Origin: an uncultured Polaribacter sp.
Lineage (GTDB): Bacteria; Bacteroidota; Bacteroidia; Flavobacteriales; Flavobacteriaceae
Direction of reading: 5' to 3'
NCBI GenBank assembly: GCA_913047375.1
Contig: CAJWTV010000015.1
Coordinates: 1-37,258 of the forward strand
DNA: 37,258 nucleotides
Below the pieces are notes generated by a model. It saw only the letters and a list, made by a program, of their open reading frames with translations. It did not search any database and had not been told where the DNA came from. The translations under genes were made by a program, and so were the position numbers. Positions 17,461 through 25,737 of this stretch are shown piece by piece; within the stretch, counting starts at the first letter, position 1, and the number at the start of each line of letters is the position of its first letter.

Positions 17461-18259
17461 TACAATATTAGAGAAATCTAATAATGATAAATTATCCATC
17501 CAATTTACATTGGATGGATTTTCTTTTTGCATAACAAAGATAGACACGCTAGAAATAATTCATTTTTGTGATTATTTATTTGATAAAAAACTACAATCAC
17601 CTGATGATTTCATAAAACAAATTGAAACTTTTTTTAAAGAAGATAATTTCCTTCAAAGTGATTTTAAAGAAGTTTTAGTTATTCATCAAAACGAATTGAT
17701 GACTATAGTGCCAGATGATTTTTTTAATGAAAAAAATCTAAAAGAGTATTTAAAATTTAATATTAAAACTTTAGCCACTGATTTCTTTGCTTTTGATGAT
17801 TTACCAGAAATCGAAGCAAAAAATATTTATATCCCTTTTGTGAATGTAAATAATTATTTATTTCAAAACTTTGGAGAATTCGAGTATAAACATTCATCTA
17901 CAATCTTAATAAGAAAATTACTTCAAAGAGAAAAATCAGGGGTAAAAACAATGTATATAGATGTCAGAATAAATCAATTTTCTATTGTAGTTCTTGAAGA
18001 TAAAAAACTTCTATTTTCGAATTCATTTTCTTTTGAAACTAAAGAAGACTTCATCTATTATATTCTTTTTGCAGCAGAACAATTAGAATTAAATCCAAAT
18101 GAATTTCCGTTATTTTTTACAGGAAATATTTTAAAAGATTCTGATCTTTACACTATTACTTATCAATATATTAGACACATAAATTTCTTAGAAAGCAAAA
18201 ATCCTATTTTTATAGACTCTACCTTTTCTAAACATACTAACTTCATACTTCTAGGATAA
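17429..18259 (+). CDS. DUF3822 family protein (actin-like fold suspected)
   Basis: A protein of about 276 aa belonging to DUF3822, recognised from the N-terminal LSIQFTLDGFSFCI segment and its position before rsmD. DUF3822 proteins occur in Bacteroidota and show a layout reminiscent of the ASKHA/PilM-like ATPase fold, but no function is established. The start is uncertain: the frame is open from ATG 17393, but the conserved N-terminus fits better with ATG 17429 or GTG 17441. All of them overlap the 3' end of the upstream gene (stop at 17460), which implies translational coupling. It ends 3 nt before the rsmD ATG. Confidence 0.8.
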   Translation: MIKKVKKKTINTILEKSNNDKLSIQFTLDGFSFCITKIDTLEIIHFCDYLFDKKLQSPDDFIKQIETFFKEDNFLQSDFKEVLVIHQNELMTIVPDDFFNEKNLKEYLKFNIKTLATDFFAFDDLPEIEAKNIYIPFVNVNNYLFQNFGEFEYKHSSTILIRKLLQREKSGVKTMYIDVRINQFSIVVLEDKKLLFSNSFSFETKEDFIYYILFAAEQLELNPNEFPLFFTGNILKDSDLYTITYQYIRHINFLESKNPIFIDSTFSKHTNFILLG

Positions 18260-18262
18260 ACA

Positions 18263-18799
18263 ATGCGCATTATTTCTGGCAAACATAAGGGGAGACGTTT
18301 AAAAGCTCCAAAAAAACTTCCTGTAAGACCTACTACAGATATGGCAAAAGAATCTTTGTTTAATATCTTAAACAATACTTATTATTTTGATTCTATTAGT
18401 ATTATTGATTTATTTGCTGGTACGGGTAACATTAGTTTTGAATTTGCCTCTAGAGGAACAAAAAACATATATGCTATAGATACTTTTTTTGGATGTATAA
18501 AATATATTAATGAAACAGCCAAAGATCTAGATTTAGACATTAATACCTATAAGATTGATGTTTATACATTTTTAGAAAAAACGTCTCTAAAAGCGGATGT
18601 AATTTTCGCTGACCCCCCTTATAATTTCGAAACTGCTCAATTTTTAAAAATTGCGGATACTGTTTTTGAAAAAGAAATTTTAAATGAGGAGGGGATCTTA
18701 ATTATTGAGCATTCTAAGCACACAGATTTATCTACTCACGAAAAATACACCTATGACAAACGATATGGTGGAAATGTTTTTAGTTTTTTTAAATATTAA
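18263..18799 (+). CDS. rsmD: 16S rRNA (guanine(966)-N2)-methyltransferase RsmD
   Basis: Methylates G966 of 16S rRNA in the 30S subunit using S-adenosylmethionine. The 178-aa protein has the family N-terminus MRIISGKHKGRRLKAP, the RPTTDMAKESLFNIL segment, SAM-binding motif I DLFAGTGNIS (about 49-58) and the catalytic DPPY motif (117-120). Length is normal (E. coli RsmD is 198 aa). It is the last gene of the plus-strand unit; a gene-poor stretch of 356 nt follows. Confidence 0.95.
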   Translation: MRIISGKHKGRRLKAPKKLPVRPTTDMAKESLFNILNNTYYFDSISIIDLFAGTGNISFEFASRGTKNIYAIDTFFGCIKYINETAKDLDLDINTYKIDVYTFLEKTSLKADVIFADPPYNFETAQFLKIADTVFEKEILNEEGILIIEHSKHTDLSTHEKYTYDKRYGGNVFSFFKY

Positions 18800-18865
18800 A
18801 TAAAAAAATTATTCTTTACAAAGCTCAGTGATATTATATCCTAATTCATTAAATTTATATTCCTT

Positions 18866-18976
18866 TTAATTTATATATTTTAAAGAAGCAACCACTGAAT
18901 GATGGTCTGACCCCCAATTGTTAGCTTTAGTCTTTAAATAAATATGTTTAGAATTTATTAATATTAAATTTTTAAA
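18866..18976 (-). pseudogene. C-terminal remnant of an endonuclease/exonuclease/phosphatase (EEP) family gene
   Basis: Reading the minus strand from a stop at 18979-18977 gives 36 codons and then TAA at 18866-18868. The peptide contains HIYLKTKANNWGSDHHSVVA and ends SLKYIN. The G-S-D-H-H-x-V-V motif close to the C-terminus is the hallmark of the last catalytic block of EEP-family proteins (SDHxPV). Everything upstream is missing, and the break falls at the edge of the palindromic repeat. I read it as the leftover of a gene removed by deletion or recombination. Only 36 codons survive, so chance resemblance is not excluded. Confidence 0.6.
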
Positions 18977-18978
18977 TT

Positions 18979-19033
18979 ACTTATAACGTAGGGCTAAACT
19001 GCGATTTAATGCGGTTTAGGTATTGTTGGTAAA
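18979..19033 (+). repeat. Imperfect palindrome, attC-like or dispersed repeat, copy 1
   Basis: Core hairpin: CTAAACTGCG (18994-19003), 6-nt loop, TGCGGTTTAG (19010-19019). All ten pairs form if two G-U pairs are allowed. Flanks TATAACGTA and TATTGTTG can extend the stem with bulges. The right half recurs near 31117. The bulged-hairpin plan recalls integron attC sites, but the R box consensus (RYYYAAC/GTTRRRY) is not met. Confidence 0.5.
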
Positions 19034-19063
19034 TGTTATTTAAACTATAACTTATCGATTACC

Positions 19064-19096
19064 TGAACATAATCTAAACTAACGCTATTATGTTCA
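19064..19096. repeat. Perfect 10-bp inverted repeat between rsmD and surA
   Basis: TGAACATAAT (19064-19073) and ATTATGTTCA (19087-19096) are exact reverse complements around a 13-nt loop. No T-run follows on either strand, so it is not a standard terminator. It could be a protein-binding site or part of the neighbouring repeat. Confidence 0.55.
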
Positions 19097-19155
19097 AAGT
19101 TAAGACTGCCATAATCCATATTTATATAGATTATTTCCAATAAACAAAAATAAGG

Positions 19156-20541
19156 TTATCTACTAATTTCTTTTTTCCAATTTCTATCAAAAGTACACTT
19201 ACTGTGTTTATTATTTAATTTAATATACGTTTCAAATATTTTGTCTTTAGACCACTTTGTAATCGTTTCTTCTTTCTTTTTTCTAAGAGCTAAATTTTGT
19301 ATTTTCTCATAATCTTTAACTAAATCTGCAGTATGTGTCTCGGTTCTTTCTCTCATATAAAAAAACTTATACATCTTTTCACCTCCTCTAGTTTCATCAT
19401 AAAAAGCCGGAGTCATACTACCTTGTTTTAAATCATTAACTCTTGCATATAAAGCTGGATCCATTCTAGTCAAGTCGAATTTAGATTCGCCTGTTTGACC
19501 ATTAATGATTAATCCTGCGTTATTTTTAGTGTCTTTATCTTGAGAATATTTTTTTACAGCTTCTTCAAAAGTAATCGTTCCTGAATTTATTTCTTTAATA
19601 ATATCTGATACTTTTTTTTCTGTTTCTTTAAGCTTTTCTTCTGGAATCTCTGGTTGCATCAAAATATGAGAAACTGATCTTGTGTTACCTTTAATTCGAT
19701 GTAATTGAAGAATATGATATCCAAATAAAGATTTAAACGGTTCTGAAATTTGACCCTCTGTATCTAGGGTAAAAGCCATTTCTTTAAATTCTTTTATAAA
19801 TTGTGTCTCTTTATTAATTTCATATTTACCTCCATTACTTGTAACTCCGGGGTCGTCGGAATTTATAATAGCTTTCATTTTAAAACTAGAGCCATCCAAT
19901 ATATCAAGTCTTATTTGTTTTAGCTTCGCAATGATCCTATTATTTTCTTCTTCAGTCGGTTCTGCGTTTATAACAATTTGAGCCAATTCTATTTCTGCTG
20001 GGAATTCTGGAAGCTCTCCACTATCTTTTAGGCCTTTATGGTAAAGACGAACTTCTTCAGGGGTAACATCTACTTTTTCTGTAATTTTTTGTTGCTCTTG
20101 CTTAATTAAAGAATTCTCTTTTTCAATTTTATATAATTCTTTTTTTAAATCTTCTTCATCATTAAAGCCGTATGCAGCAACCATTTTCTCTACAGAGCCG
20201 TATTGTTGTTTGAAATAAGCTATATTATTTTCTACACTAGAATTTATTTGAGAATCTGCAACGGTTACACTGTCCACAACTGCATGATGAGATAATAGTT
20301 TCTGTAACATTAATTGTTCTAACATTTCACAATCTGAGATTTCAATTTTACCTTCACTGTTAGAAAGAACTTCCTGTTTAAATTTATCTATATCAGAATC
20401 TAGAACAATATTTTTTCCAATTACTACTGCAACTCCATCAATTTTTACTTTTTGTGCGAGAGTAACTTGAAGTGATATTACTAAAAATGAAAGCAAAATA
20501 ATTGCTTTAATATGTTTTGAAACTTTTGTTTTGTATTGCAT
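19156..20541 (-). CDS. surA: SurA-like periplasmic chaperone / peptidyl-prolyl isomerase
   Basis: A 461-aa exported protein that probably escorts outer-membrane barrels. It has a signal peptide (about 1-29, ending TLAQ), a SurA N-terminal-type domain (about 30-165, VDGVAVVIGKNIVLDSDI), then two parvulin (PpiC) domains at about 180-285 and 286-400. Domain 1 has GYHILQLH; domain 2 starts SVSHILMQ and has a less regular end. This order matches E. coli SurA (428 aa). Its start overlaps the upstream lipoprotein gene by 35 nt, so translation is probably coupled. It is last in a four-gene operon (DUF493, PPIase, lipoprotein, SurA). Confidence 0.9.
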   Translation of the reverse strand: MQYKTKVSKHIKAIILLSFLVISLQVTLAQKVKIDGVAVVIGKNIVLDSDIDKFKQEVLSNSEGKIEISDCEMLEQLMLQKLLSHHAVVDSVTVADSQINSSVENNIAYFKQQYGSVEKMVAAYGFNDEEDLKKELYKIEKENSLIKQEQQKITEKVDVTPEEVRLYHKGLKDSGELPEFPAEIELAQIVINAEPTEEENNRIIAKLKQIRLDILDGSSFKMKAIINSDDPGVTSNGGKYEINKETQFIKEFKEMAFTLDTEGQISEPFKSLFGYHILQLHRIKGNTRSVSHILMQPEIPEEKLKETEKKVSDIIKEINSGTITFEEAVKKYSQDKDTKNNAGLIINGQTGESKFDLTRMDPALYARVNDLKQGSMTPAFYDETRGGEKMYKFFYMRERTETHTADLVKDYEKIQNLALRKKKEETITKWSKDKIFETYIKLNNKHSKCTFDRNWKKEISR

Positions 20542-21352
20542 CTTTTACTATTATTTTTTCTATTTCTCTAATTAGTTCAATTTTACGTTGATGTAAAATT
20601 AGTTGCTTTATATTTTGTTTTATATAGCTTATGGGAGCTATTTCATTCCTTTTTAAAACATCTTTTACGGCTACCAAATATAAACTTAATGAATCTTGTT
20701 TCAGAGTGAATTTTGTTTTTTTTAACAGTTTTTCTTTCGAAAAAGAGGTTTTTAACATAATGTTATCTAAACTTACCCATATGCTATCATTTAACTGGTA
20801 AGATTTAAAGTTTAAACGATACTTCTCTAAAGCCTCCAAATCTTCTATTTCATTTGATTTAAATAATCTAATAACTTCCTTTTTAGTTGATAAATCTTTT
20901 CTAAAATTTAAAAATTTAACTTTTAAAAGCTCTTCATTAAGTTTAAAATTTTGTTTATTTTTTGAATAGTATTCTTCTAATTCTTTTTCTTTTATAACAG
21001 TATCCAACTGCTGTTTAATGATCTGTTCTTTGTAACTGTTAATCAGTAAACTTTGTTTATAATTTGCAACTAAGTTATTAATAGTATTATTTAATTTAGA
21101 GGAACTGTTTTCTAAAGATTTCTTTAAAATTATCTGCTTGACTGCCCAGTTATTTATAATACTTTTCACAAAGATCAAACTATCTTCTTTTGATATATTT
21201 TTTGGTATTAAATTCTGAATATCTTTTCTATAAAGCTTGATATCAAATAAAGATGCTATTGGTTCATCTTTATTTAATATTTGCTTTTCTAGCCCCATAT
21301 AATCACAGGATGATAAAAAAAATAAAAAAAATATTAGAGTTAATGATTTCAT
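20507..21352 (-). CDS. SurA-related lipoprotein lacking an obvious parvulin active site
   Basis: A 281-aa lipoprotein with lipobox LSSC (Cys16 in SSCDYMG). Helical segments such as LYRKDIQNLIP, IINNWAVKQIILKKSL and the C-terminal ISYIKQNIKQLILHQRKIELI resemble the SurA chaperone core, where N- and C-terminal helices wrap around each other. The middle (about 140-225) is where a parvulin domain would lie, but no HILI or GYHI-type strands are visible, so isomerase activity is unlikely. It overlaps the PPIase gene upstream by 4 nt (ATGA) and surA downstream by 35 nt. Flavobacteria commonly carry such a protein in this place. I infer a membrane-anchored holdase working with its two neighbours. Confidence 0.75.
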   Translation of the reverse strand: MKSLTLIFFLFFLSSCDYMGLEKQILNKDEPIASLFDIKLYRKDIQNLIPKNISKEDSLIFVKSIINNWAVKQIILKKSLENSSSKLNNTINNLVANYKQSLLINSYKEQIIKQQLDTVIKEKELEEYYSKNKQNFKLNEELLKVKFLNFRKDLSTKKEVIRLFKSNEIEDLEALEKYRLNFKSYQLNDSIWVSLDNIMLKTSFSKEKLLKKTKFTLKQDSLSLYLVAVKDVLKRNEIAPISYIKQNIKQLILHQRKIELIREIEKIIVKDAIQNKSFKTY

Positions 21353-22986
21353 TTATTTTTATAGAATTTTATAAGTTTTTTCAACTCTTTCTTATTTACT
21401 TTTATCTTATTTTTTGACCTTAAATCAGATATCCAAATTTTCTCTAGATAGCTTTGATAATCATTGATTACAAGTCCTTTAGATTTATTTAAATTATCAA
21501 ATTTATAATTTGATTTATTTTTAACGAAAAATTGTTTTAATCCCAAAGTATCTTTTGAAGACTTATTCCATATCTTTTTTTGCATTAACTCAAATAAAAG
21601 TAAACCATCCTCATATTCGTTTAATAAGTTAGCATATTCTGGCTCTGTATTTATCAGGTTCTCTTTAAAATACTTTAAGATTTCTTTATTTTTATATGCT
21701 TGGTATTGATTAACCGTAACTCCTTTTCTCCTTTTTTGAAGAAATAAAACAAAAGCTAGCTGTTTGATCTCTTTATTGTTAATAGTAAACAAAACGTTTT
21801 GAAGAGAATCTTCAGGAATAGATCTAATATCTTTTCTTTTAAAAATAACTTTTGATTTATCATTTTCTGTGATAGTGTAGTTTTTCCTTAATTTGTCTAG
21901 TACTACATCATCGGAAAGTTTCATTCTTCCACTTCTTTTTAAGCTAGATAAAATACCTGACTTCATCTCTTTGTATGATTTTACAGGATGAGATTTTATT
22001 AACTTAACTATATGCCATCCATAACGTGTTCTAAAAGGTTGAGAATAATCATCTTTAATTTTTAAAGAAAAGGCTGCTTTTTCAAATGATGCAACCATTC
22101 TTCCCATCCCAAACTTATTCAACTTTCCACCTCTATTTTTTGAGGAAGTATCATTAGAATATTCTTTTGCTAAAGATTTAAAAGATTCCTTATTATTAAG
22201 TTTTATATAAACATTATCAATTTTAGCTTTTCCAATAGCAGAAGTGTCAGTAATTAAAATATGTGAAACCTCTATCTCACCTTTTGAAATTCTTAATGAA
22301 TCTACTTTTAAAATATGATAACCGTATTTGGTCTTAAAAGGCATTGAAACTTCTCCTATTTCAGAATTATATGCAGCATCTTCAAAAGCATAAAGCATTT
22401 TAAAAGCAGAGAAATACCCTAAATTTCCTCTATTTCCTTCAACTTTTCTTTTTAAATTATATCTGGCAGATGAATCCTCTGAAGTTTCCATTGCTAATTG
22501 CTCAAAATCTTCGCCAACAATTATTCTATCTCTAATTTTTAAAATTTTATTGTAAGCAACTAAATTCTCTTCAGGTGTTGATTCTTTTTTAGTACGAATT
22601 AAAATATGTTTTACTTTTATTTCATTTTTGGTTCTAAAATAAGCTTCTCTTATTAGTTTTTCTGTAAAGTTTTTATCCTGTAAATAAGGAGCAGATAATT
22701 GATTCCTATATGTTTCGATTTCTTTTTTATAAGAAGGTAACGTATCTAACTTTAAATCATAGGCTTGATAAACTTTCAACTTGTAATTAATAAATAAATT
22801 TAAATTATAGATAATACTTTTACTTTCTTCATTATCAATAGCCCCTAAGTTTTTTTCATATACTTTTTTAAAATCTTCGACTAAGATTTTTTCATTGTTT
22901 ATGGTAACTATTGTTTTCTTTTGAGAATATACACTAACATGTATTAATACCATAAATAAAATAAAATACTTCTTCATGCTTTTCAA
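21349..22986 (-). CDS. Peptidyl-prolyl isomerase with two parvulin domains
   Basis: A 545-aa exported protein with a signal peptide (about 1-21, ending VYSQ). An N-terminal SurA-like helical region covers about 25-120. Two PpiC domains follow at about 122-232 (IKVKHILIR ... GNLGYF ... YGYHILKVD) and 237-335 (IEVSHILIT ... GGKLNKFG ... YGWHIVKL). Both keep the family HIL and GYH/GWH strands, so both may be active. The C-terminal 200 residues have no domain I recognise. It lies 1 nt after the DUF493 gene and overlaps the lipoprotein gene by 4 nt. It is larger than SurA and probably handles large outer-membrane or T9SS clients; that is inference. Confidence 0.9.
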   Translation of the reverse strand: MKSMKKYFILFMVLIHVSVYSQKKTIVTINNEKILVEDFKKVYEKNLGAIDNEESKSIIYNLNLFINYKLKVYQAYDLKLDTLPSYKKEIETYRNQLSAPYLQDKNFTEKLIREAYFRTKNEIKVKHILIRTKKESTPEENLVAYNKILKIRDRIIVGEDFEQLAMETSEDSSARYNLKRKVEGNRGNLGYFSAFKMLYAFEDAAYNSEIGEVSMPFKTKYGYHILKVDSLRISKGEIEVSHILITDTSAIGKAKIDNVYIKLNNKESFKSLAKEYSNDTSSKNRGGKLNKFGMGRMVASFEKAAFSLKIKDDYSQPFRTRYGWHIVKLIKSHPVKSYKEMKSGILSSLKRSGRMKLSDDVVLDKLRKNYTITENDKSKVIFKRKDIRSIPEDSLQNVLFTINNKEIKQLAFVLFLQKRRKGVTVNQYQAYKNKEILKYFKENLINTEPEYANLLNEYEDGLLLFELMQKKIWNKSSKDTLGLKQFFVKNKSNYKFDNLNKSKGLVINDYQSYLEKIWISDLRSKNKIKVNKKELKKLIKFYKNK

Positions 22987-22987
22987 A

Positions 22988-23272
22988 TTATAAGGAAATT
23001 ATTCCTTTTATTATTTCTGCTTTTTTGTAATAAAATATTATTTCTGTAGAATTCTCAACATTCAATACAACTGATAAACTTTCATATTTTCCTGTTTTAG
23101 ATATTTTCATTTTAATCACTGCGTTTTTATTTTTGAATATATCTTTTACTTCTTGCACTTGATTTTCATCAGCAGGAACAATAAATTTAAACATATAATC
23201 ACTCGGAAATGTAGTAGTATCCTCTAGTTGTAATTTTAAATTCGAATAAAATTCGTCTCTATCTTTAACCAT
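22988..23272 (-). CDS. DUF493 (YbeD-like) family protein
   Basis: A 94-aa protein with the DUF493 layout: F-x-Y/S-N-L-K-x-L-L near the N-terminus, FPSDYMFKFIVP, then a helix and two strands (KYESLSVVLNVEN). E. coli YbeD is 87 aa and has an ACT-like ferredoxin fold; a regulatory role is suspected, not proven. It starts the chaperone operon and is separated by 1 nt from the following PPIase gene. Confidence 0.85.
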   Translation of the reverse strand: MVKDRDEFYSNLKLQLEDTTTFPSDYMFKFIVPADENQVQEVKDIFKNKNAVIKMKISKTGKYESLSVVLNVENSTEIIFYYKKAEIIKGIISL

Positions 23273-23313
23273 AATTTTTATTTTTTATTGTTTACTTAAA
23301 AAATAATAAGTCA

Positions 23314-23321
23314 CAAAATTA
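23314..23321 (-). promoter_or_regulatory. Candidate -7 element of the DUF493-PPIase-SurA operon
   Basis: The minus strand reads TAATTTTG (TAnnTTTG), 41 nt before the DUF493 ATG. It faces the plus-strand element at 23354-23361 of the divergent NTPase gene. Confidence 0.5.
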
Positions 23322-23353
23322 CACTAAATATTAGTTTTATAATGGGAATGATT

Positions 23354-23361
23354 TATTTTTG
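23354..23361 (+). promoter_or_regulatory. Candidate -7 element of the NTPase/recQ unit
   Basis: TATTTTTG matches TAnnTTTG exactly and ends 4 nt before ATG 23366. It lies inside the open frame that would start at 23342, which argues for the later start. Confidence 0.5.
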
Positions 23362-23365
23362 TGTG

Positions 23366-23908
23366 ATGCAAAAGAAAATAGTTTTAATTGGTGGTCCCGG
23401 TTCAGGTAAAACTTCAATATTGAATGCTTTAATTAATAAAGGTTTTTTTTGCATGGAGGAAATATCTAGAGAAGTTACTTTAAAAGCAAAAGATGAAGGA
23501 ATCGAACAGTTATTTTTAACTAAGCCTTTGTTATTTAGCAAAATGTTATTGGAAGGACGAGAAAAACAATACCTAGAGGCTAATAAAAGTGATAAAGAAA
23601 TTATTTTTTTTGATAGAGGGATTCCAGATATTTTTGCTTATTTAAACTATTTCAATACTGAGTATCCATCTATTTTTATTGATAAAAGTAAAAAGTATCT
23701 TTATGATAAGGTATTTTTATTTTTACCTTGGAAAGAAATTTACTTATCAGATAATGAGCGATATGAATCTTTTGAGCAATCTAATTCAATAAATTCTTTT
23801 CTTATAAATGCCTACAAAGAAATAGGATATCAATTGATAACTGTTCCTTTTGGCAGTATAGAAGATCGGAGTAATTTCATTCTCAATTCAATAAAAGATA
23901 AAAAATGA
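23366..23908 (+). CDS. AAA-family NTPase (P-loop, NMP-kinase-like)
   Basis: About 180 aa. Walker A GGPGSGKTS lies near the N-terminus, followed by MEEISREVT, then a Walker B-like IIFFDRGIPD and FLPWKEIY with a later DNERYESFE. The set fits the small AAA_28-type NTPases that resemble nucleoside kinases. The substrate is unknown. I chose ATG 23366 (MQKKIVLIGG) instead of ATG 23342 because related proteins begin with M-x-K-K and a -7 element would otherwise fall in the coding region. The stop overlaps the recQ start by 4 nt (ATGA), so the two are translationally coupled. Confidence 0.82.
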   Translation: MQKKIVLIGGPGSGKTSILNALINKGFFCMEEISREVTLKAKDEGIEQLFLTKPLLFSKMLLEGREKQYLEANKSDKEIIFFDRGIPDIFAYLNYFNTEYPSIFIDKSKKYLYDKVFLFLPWKEIYLSDNERYESFEQSNSINSFLINAYKEIGYQLITVPFGSIEDRSNFILNSIKDKK

Positions 23909-25614
23909 TTTCTCCAAAAGAAATATTACATAAATATTGGGGACATTCGGAATTTAGACCGTTTCAAGAAGATATTATTTCTTCAATCTTATCAAATAAA
24001 AATACAGTTTCTTTATTACCTACTGGAGGTGGAAAATCTATTTGTTTTCAAATCCCTGCACTTATTCAGAAGGGAGTTTGTATCGTGATTTCTCCCTTGA
24101 CAGCTTTAATGCAAGATCAAGTAAGTGGTTTGAATAAAAAGGGGGTTAAAGCGATGAGAATCCCCCCTAAGAGTTCACAGGATGAAATTATAACTCTTTT
24201 TGATAACTTAAAATTTGGTAATTATAAATTTCTCTATCTTTCTCCTGAAAGGTTGCAATCATTATTTATTCAGCAAAAAATAAAAGAACTTAATGTATCC
24301 TTCATAGCAATAGATGAAGCACACTGTATTTCTGAATGGGGACATGATTTCAGACCTTCATATAGGAATATTGGAATTATAAGAGAGCTTTTACCAAACA
24401 AGGCTATTACAGCACTAACTGCTACCGCAAACCAAAAGGTTATAGACGATATTATTTTAAACTTAAAAATAAAAAATGCTGAAGTTTTTAAACAGTCTTT
24501 TATTAGAGATAATTTGGCCTATCAAGTTTTTAAGGTTGAGGATAAATTAAATCATTTAATTCAAATTTTTAAGAAAACAAAAAAACCAGCGATTGTTTAT
24601 ATAAACTCAAGAAGGAGGTCTGAAGAAATTTCTAACTTTTTAAATGCAAATAACTTTGAGAGTAACTTTTATCACGCGGGACTCTCTTCAGAGCACAAGA
24701 AAATTGCTTTTGATAATTGGATGTCAGAGAAAACTCCAATTATAGTAGCTACAAATGCTTTTGGCATGGGTATAGATAAATCAAATGTAGGTGTTGTCAT
24801 TCATTTAAATATCCCTTCTAGTATAGAAAACTATATGCAAGAAGCTGGGAGAGCTGGAAGAAACGGTGAAAAAGCATTTTCTGTAGTTTTACAAAGTAAA
24901 GAAGATATTCATCTTTTCAAACTTCAATTAGATAGAAATTTACCTACAATAATAGAAGTTAAAGAAATTTATAATAAATTGTTTCAACATTTTCAAATTG
25001 CTAATGGAGAATTAATAGATGACTCTTTTCAATTTAATTCTATCGAGTTTTGTAAAAAATATAATTTTAGTACCTCTAAAGTTAATACTTGCTTAAAAAT
25101 ACTTAGTAATCAAGGAATTTTAAATATTCATACAGATTTTAATAAAAAATCTAATTTACAACTTATTACGACTAGCAAGCAACTTATAAATTTTACTAAA
25201 AAAAGCCACAAACTTTATCAATTAATTAGTACTATAATGAGGAGTTATTCAGGTTTATTTGAACAAGAAACAAAAATTGATGAATACTTCATAGCAAAAA
25301 AAGTAGGGATAACAAAAGATTTGGTGGTAACATATCTTACTAAACTCGAAAAAGAAGAACTTTTAATTTATAAGAAAGTGACTTCAAATTCAGAAATTGT
25401 GTTCTTGCACCCTAGAGAAAACGATTTAACAATAAATAGAAACTCTAAAGAAATAGTTAACTATTTAATGCAAAAAAGAAAAAAGTCAGCTGATATGATC
25501 GATTTTATTAAAAACGATAAATCTTGTAGAAGTATTCAATTGCTTTCTTATTTTGATGAAAAAATAACAAAAACATGTGGAATTTGTGATGTTTGTTTAT
25601 TAAATAAGAAGTAA
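23905..25614 (+). CDS. recQ: RecQ-family ATP-dependent DNA helicase
   Basis: A 569-aa 3'-5' helicase with motif 0 (FRPFQEDII), Walker A TGGGKS (40-45), DEAH box IDEAHCISEWGHDFRP, motif III TALTATAN, motif V NAFGMGIDKSNV and motif VI QEAGRAGRNG. Residues after about 350 look like a winged-helix region. The zinc signature C...CGICDVC is at the extreme C-terminus, after that region, whereas in E. coli RecQ zinc comes before the winged helix. No HRDC domain is visible. Bacteroidota often carry such short RecQ proteins. It overlaps the NTPase gene by 4 nt; fmt follows after 123 nt. Confidence 0.92.
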   Translation: MISPKEILHKYWGHSEFRPFQEDIISSILSNKNTVSLLPTGGGKSICFQIPALIQKGVCIVISPLTALMQDQVSGLNKKGVKAMRIPPKSSQDEIITLFDNLKFGNYKFLYLSPERLQSLFIQQKIKELNVSFIAIDEAHCISEWGHDFRPSYRNIGIIRELLPNKAITALTATANQKVIDDIILNLKIKNAEVFKQSFIRDNLAYQVFKVEDKLNHLIQIFKKTKKPAIVYINSRRRSEEISNFLNANNFESNFYHAGLSSEHKKIAFDNWMSEKTPIIVATNAFGMGIDKSNVGVVIHLNIPSSIENYMQEAGRAGRNGEKAFSVVLQSKEDIHLFKLQLDRNLPTIIEVKEIYNKLFQHFQIANGELIDDSFQFNSIEFCKKYNFSTSKVNTCLKILSNQGILNIHTDFNKKSNLQLITTSKQLINFTKKSHKLYQLISTIMRSYSGLFEQETKIDEYFIAKKVGITKDLVVTYLTKLEKEELLIYKKVTSNSEIVFLHPRENDLTINRNSKEIVNYLMQKRKKSADMIDFIKNDKSCRSIQLLSYFDEKITKTCGICDVCLLNKK

Positions 25615-25737
25615 TAAATTAACTAAAGAAATATCTTCTAATCAATGAAAATTACAAAACACAATTTTAATATATTTACATAATCTTTTATCAAAATTAG
25701 AATTATTATCAAAAATATTTTTTCTTAAAATTAAATA

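Larger units (their letters stand above)
18800..19155. other. Gene-poor interval between rsmD and surA with a gene remnant and hairpin repeats
   Basis: This 356-nt gap holds no intact gene. From left to right it contains an in-frame tail on the minus strand ending at 18809 (18 codons, ...NITELCKE, probably chance), the C-terminal remnant of an EEP-family gene (18866-18976), an imperfect palindrome (18979-19033) and a perfect 10-bp inverted repeat (19064-19073 with 19087-19096). Neither hairpin is followed by a T-run, so no terminator is called. The interval looks like a small site of insertion and decay. Confidence 0.6.

Noticed and set aside
18163..18375. Short minus-strand frame across the DUF3822/rsmD junction
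   Set aside because: It overlaps two well-supported plus-strand genes and has no recognisable content.
18979..19033. Calling copy 1 an integron attC site
   Set aside because: The hairpin is right in style, but the outer boxes do not satisfy RYYYAAC/GTTRRRY and no integrase is in the window.
19064..19096. Inverted repeat as the surA terminator
   Set aside because: No T-run follows on the minus strand and the loop is long.
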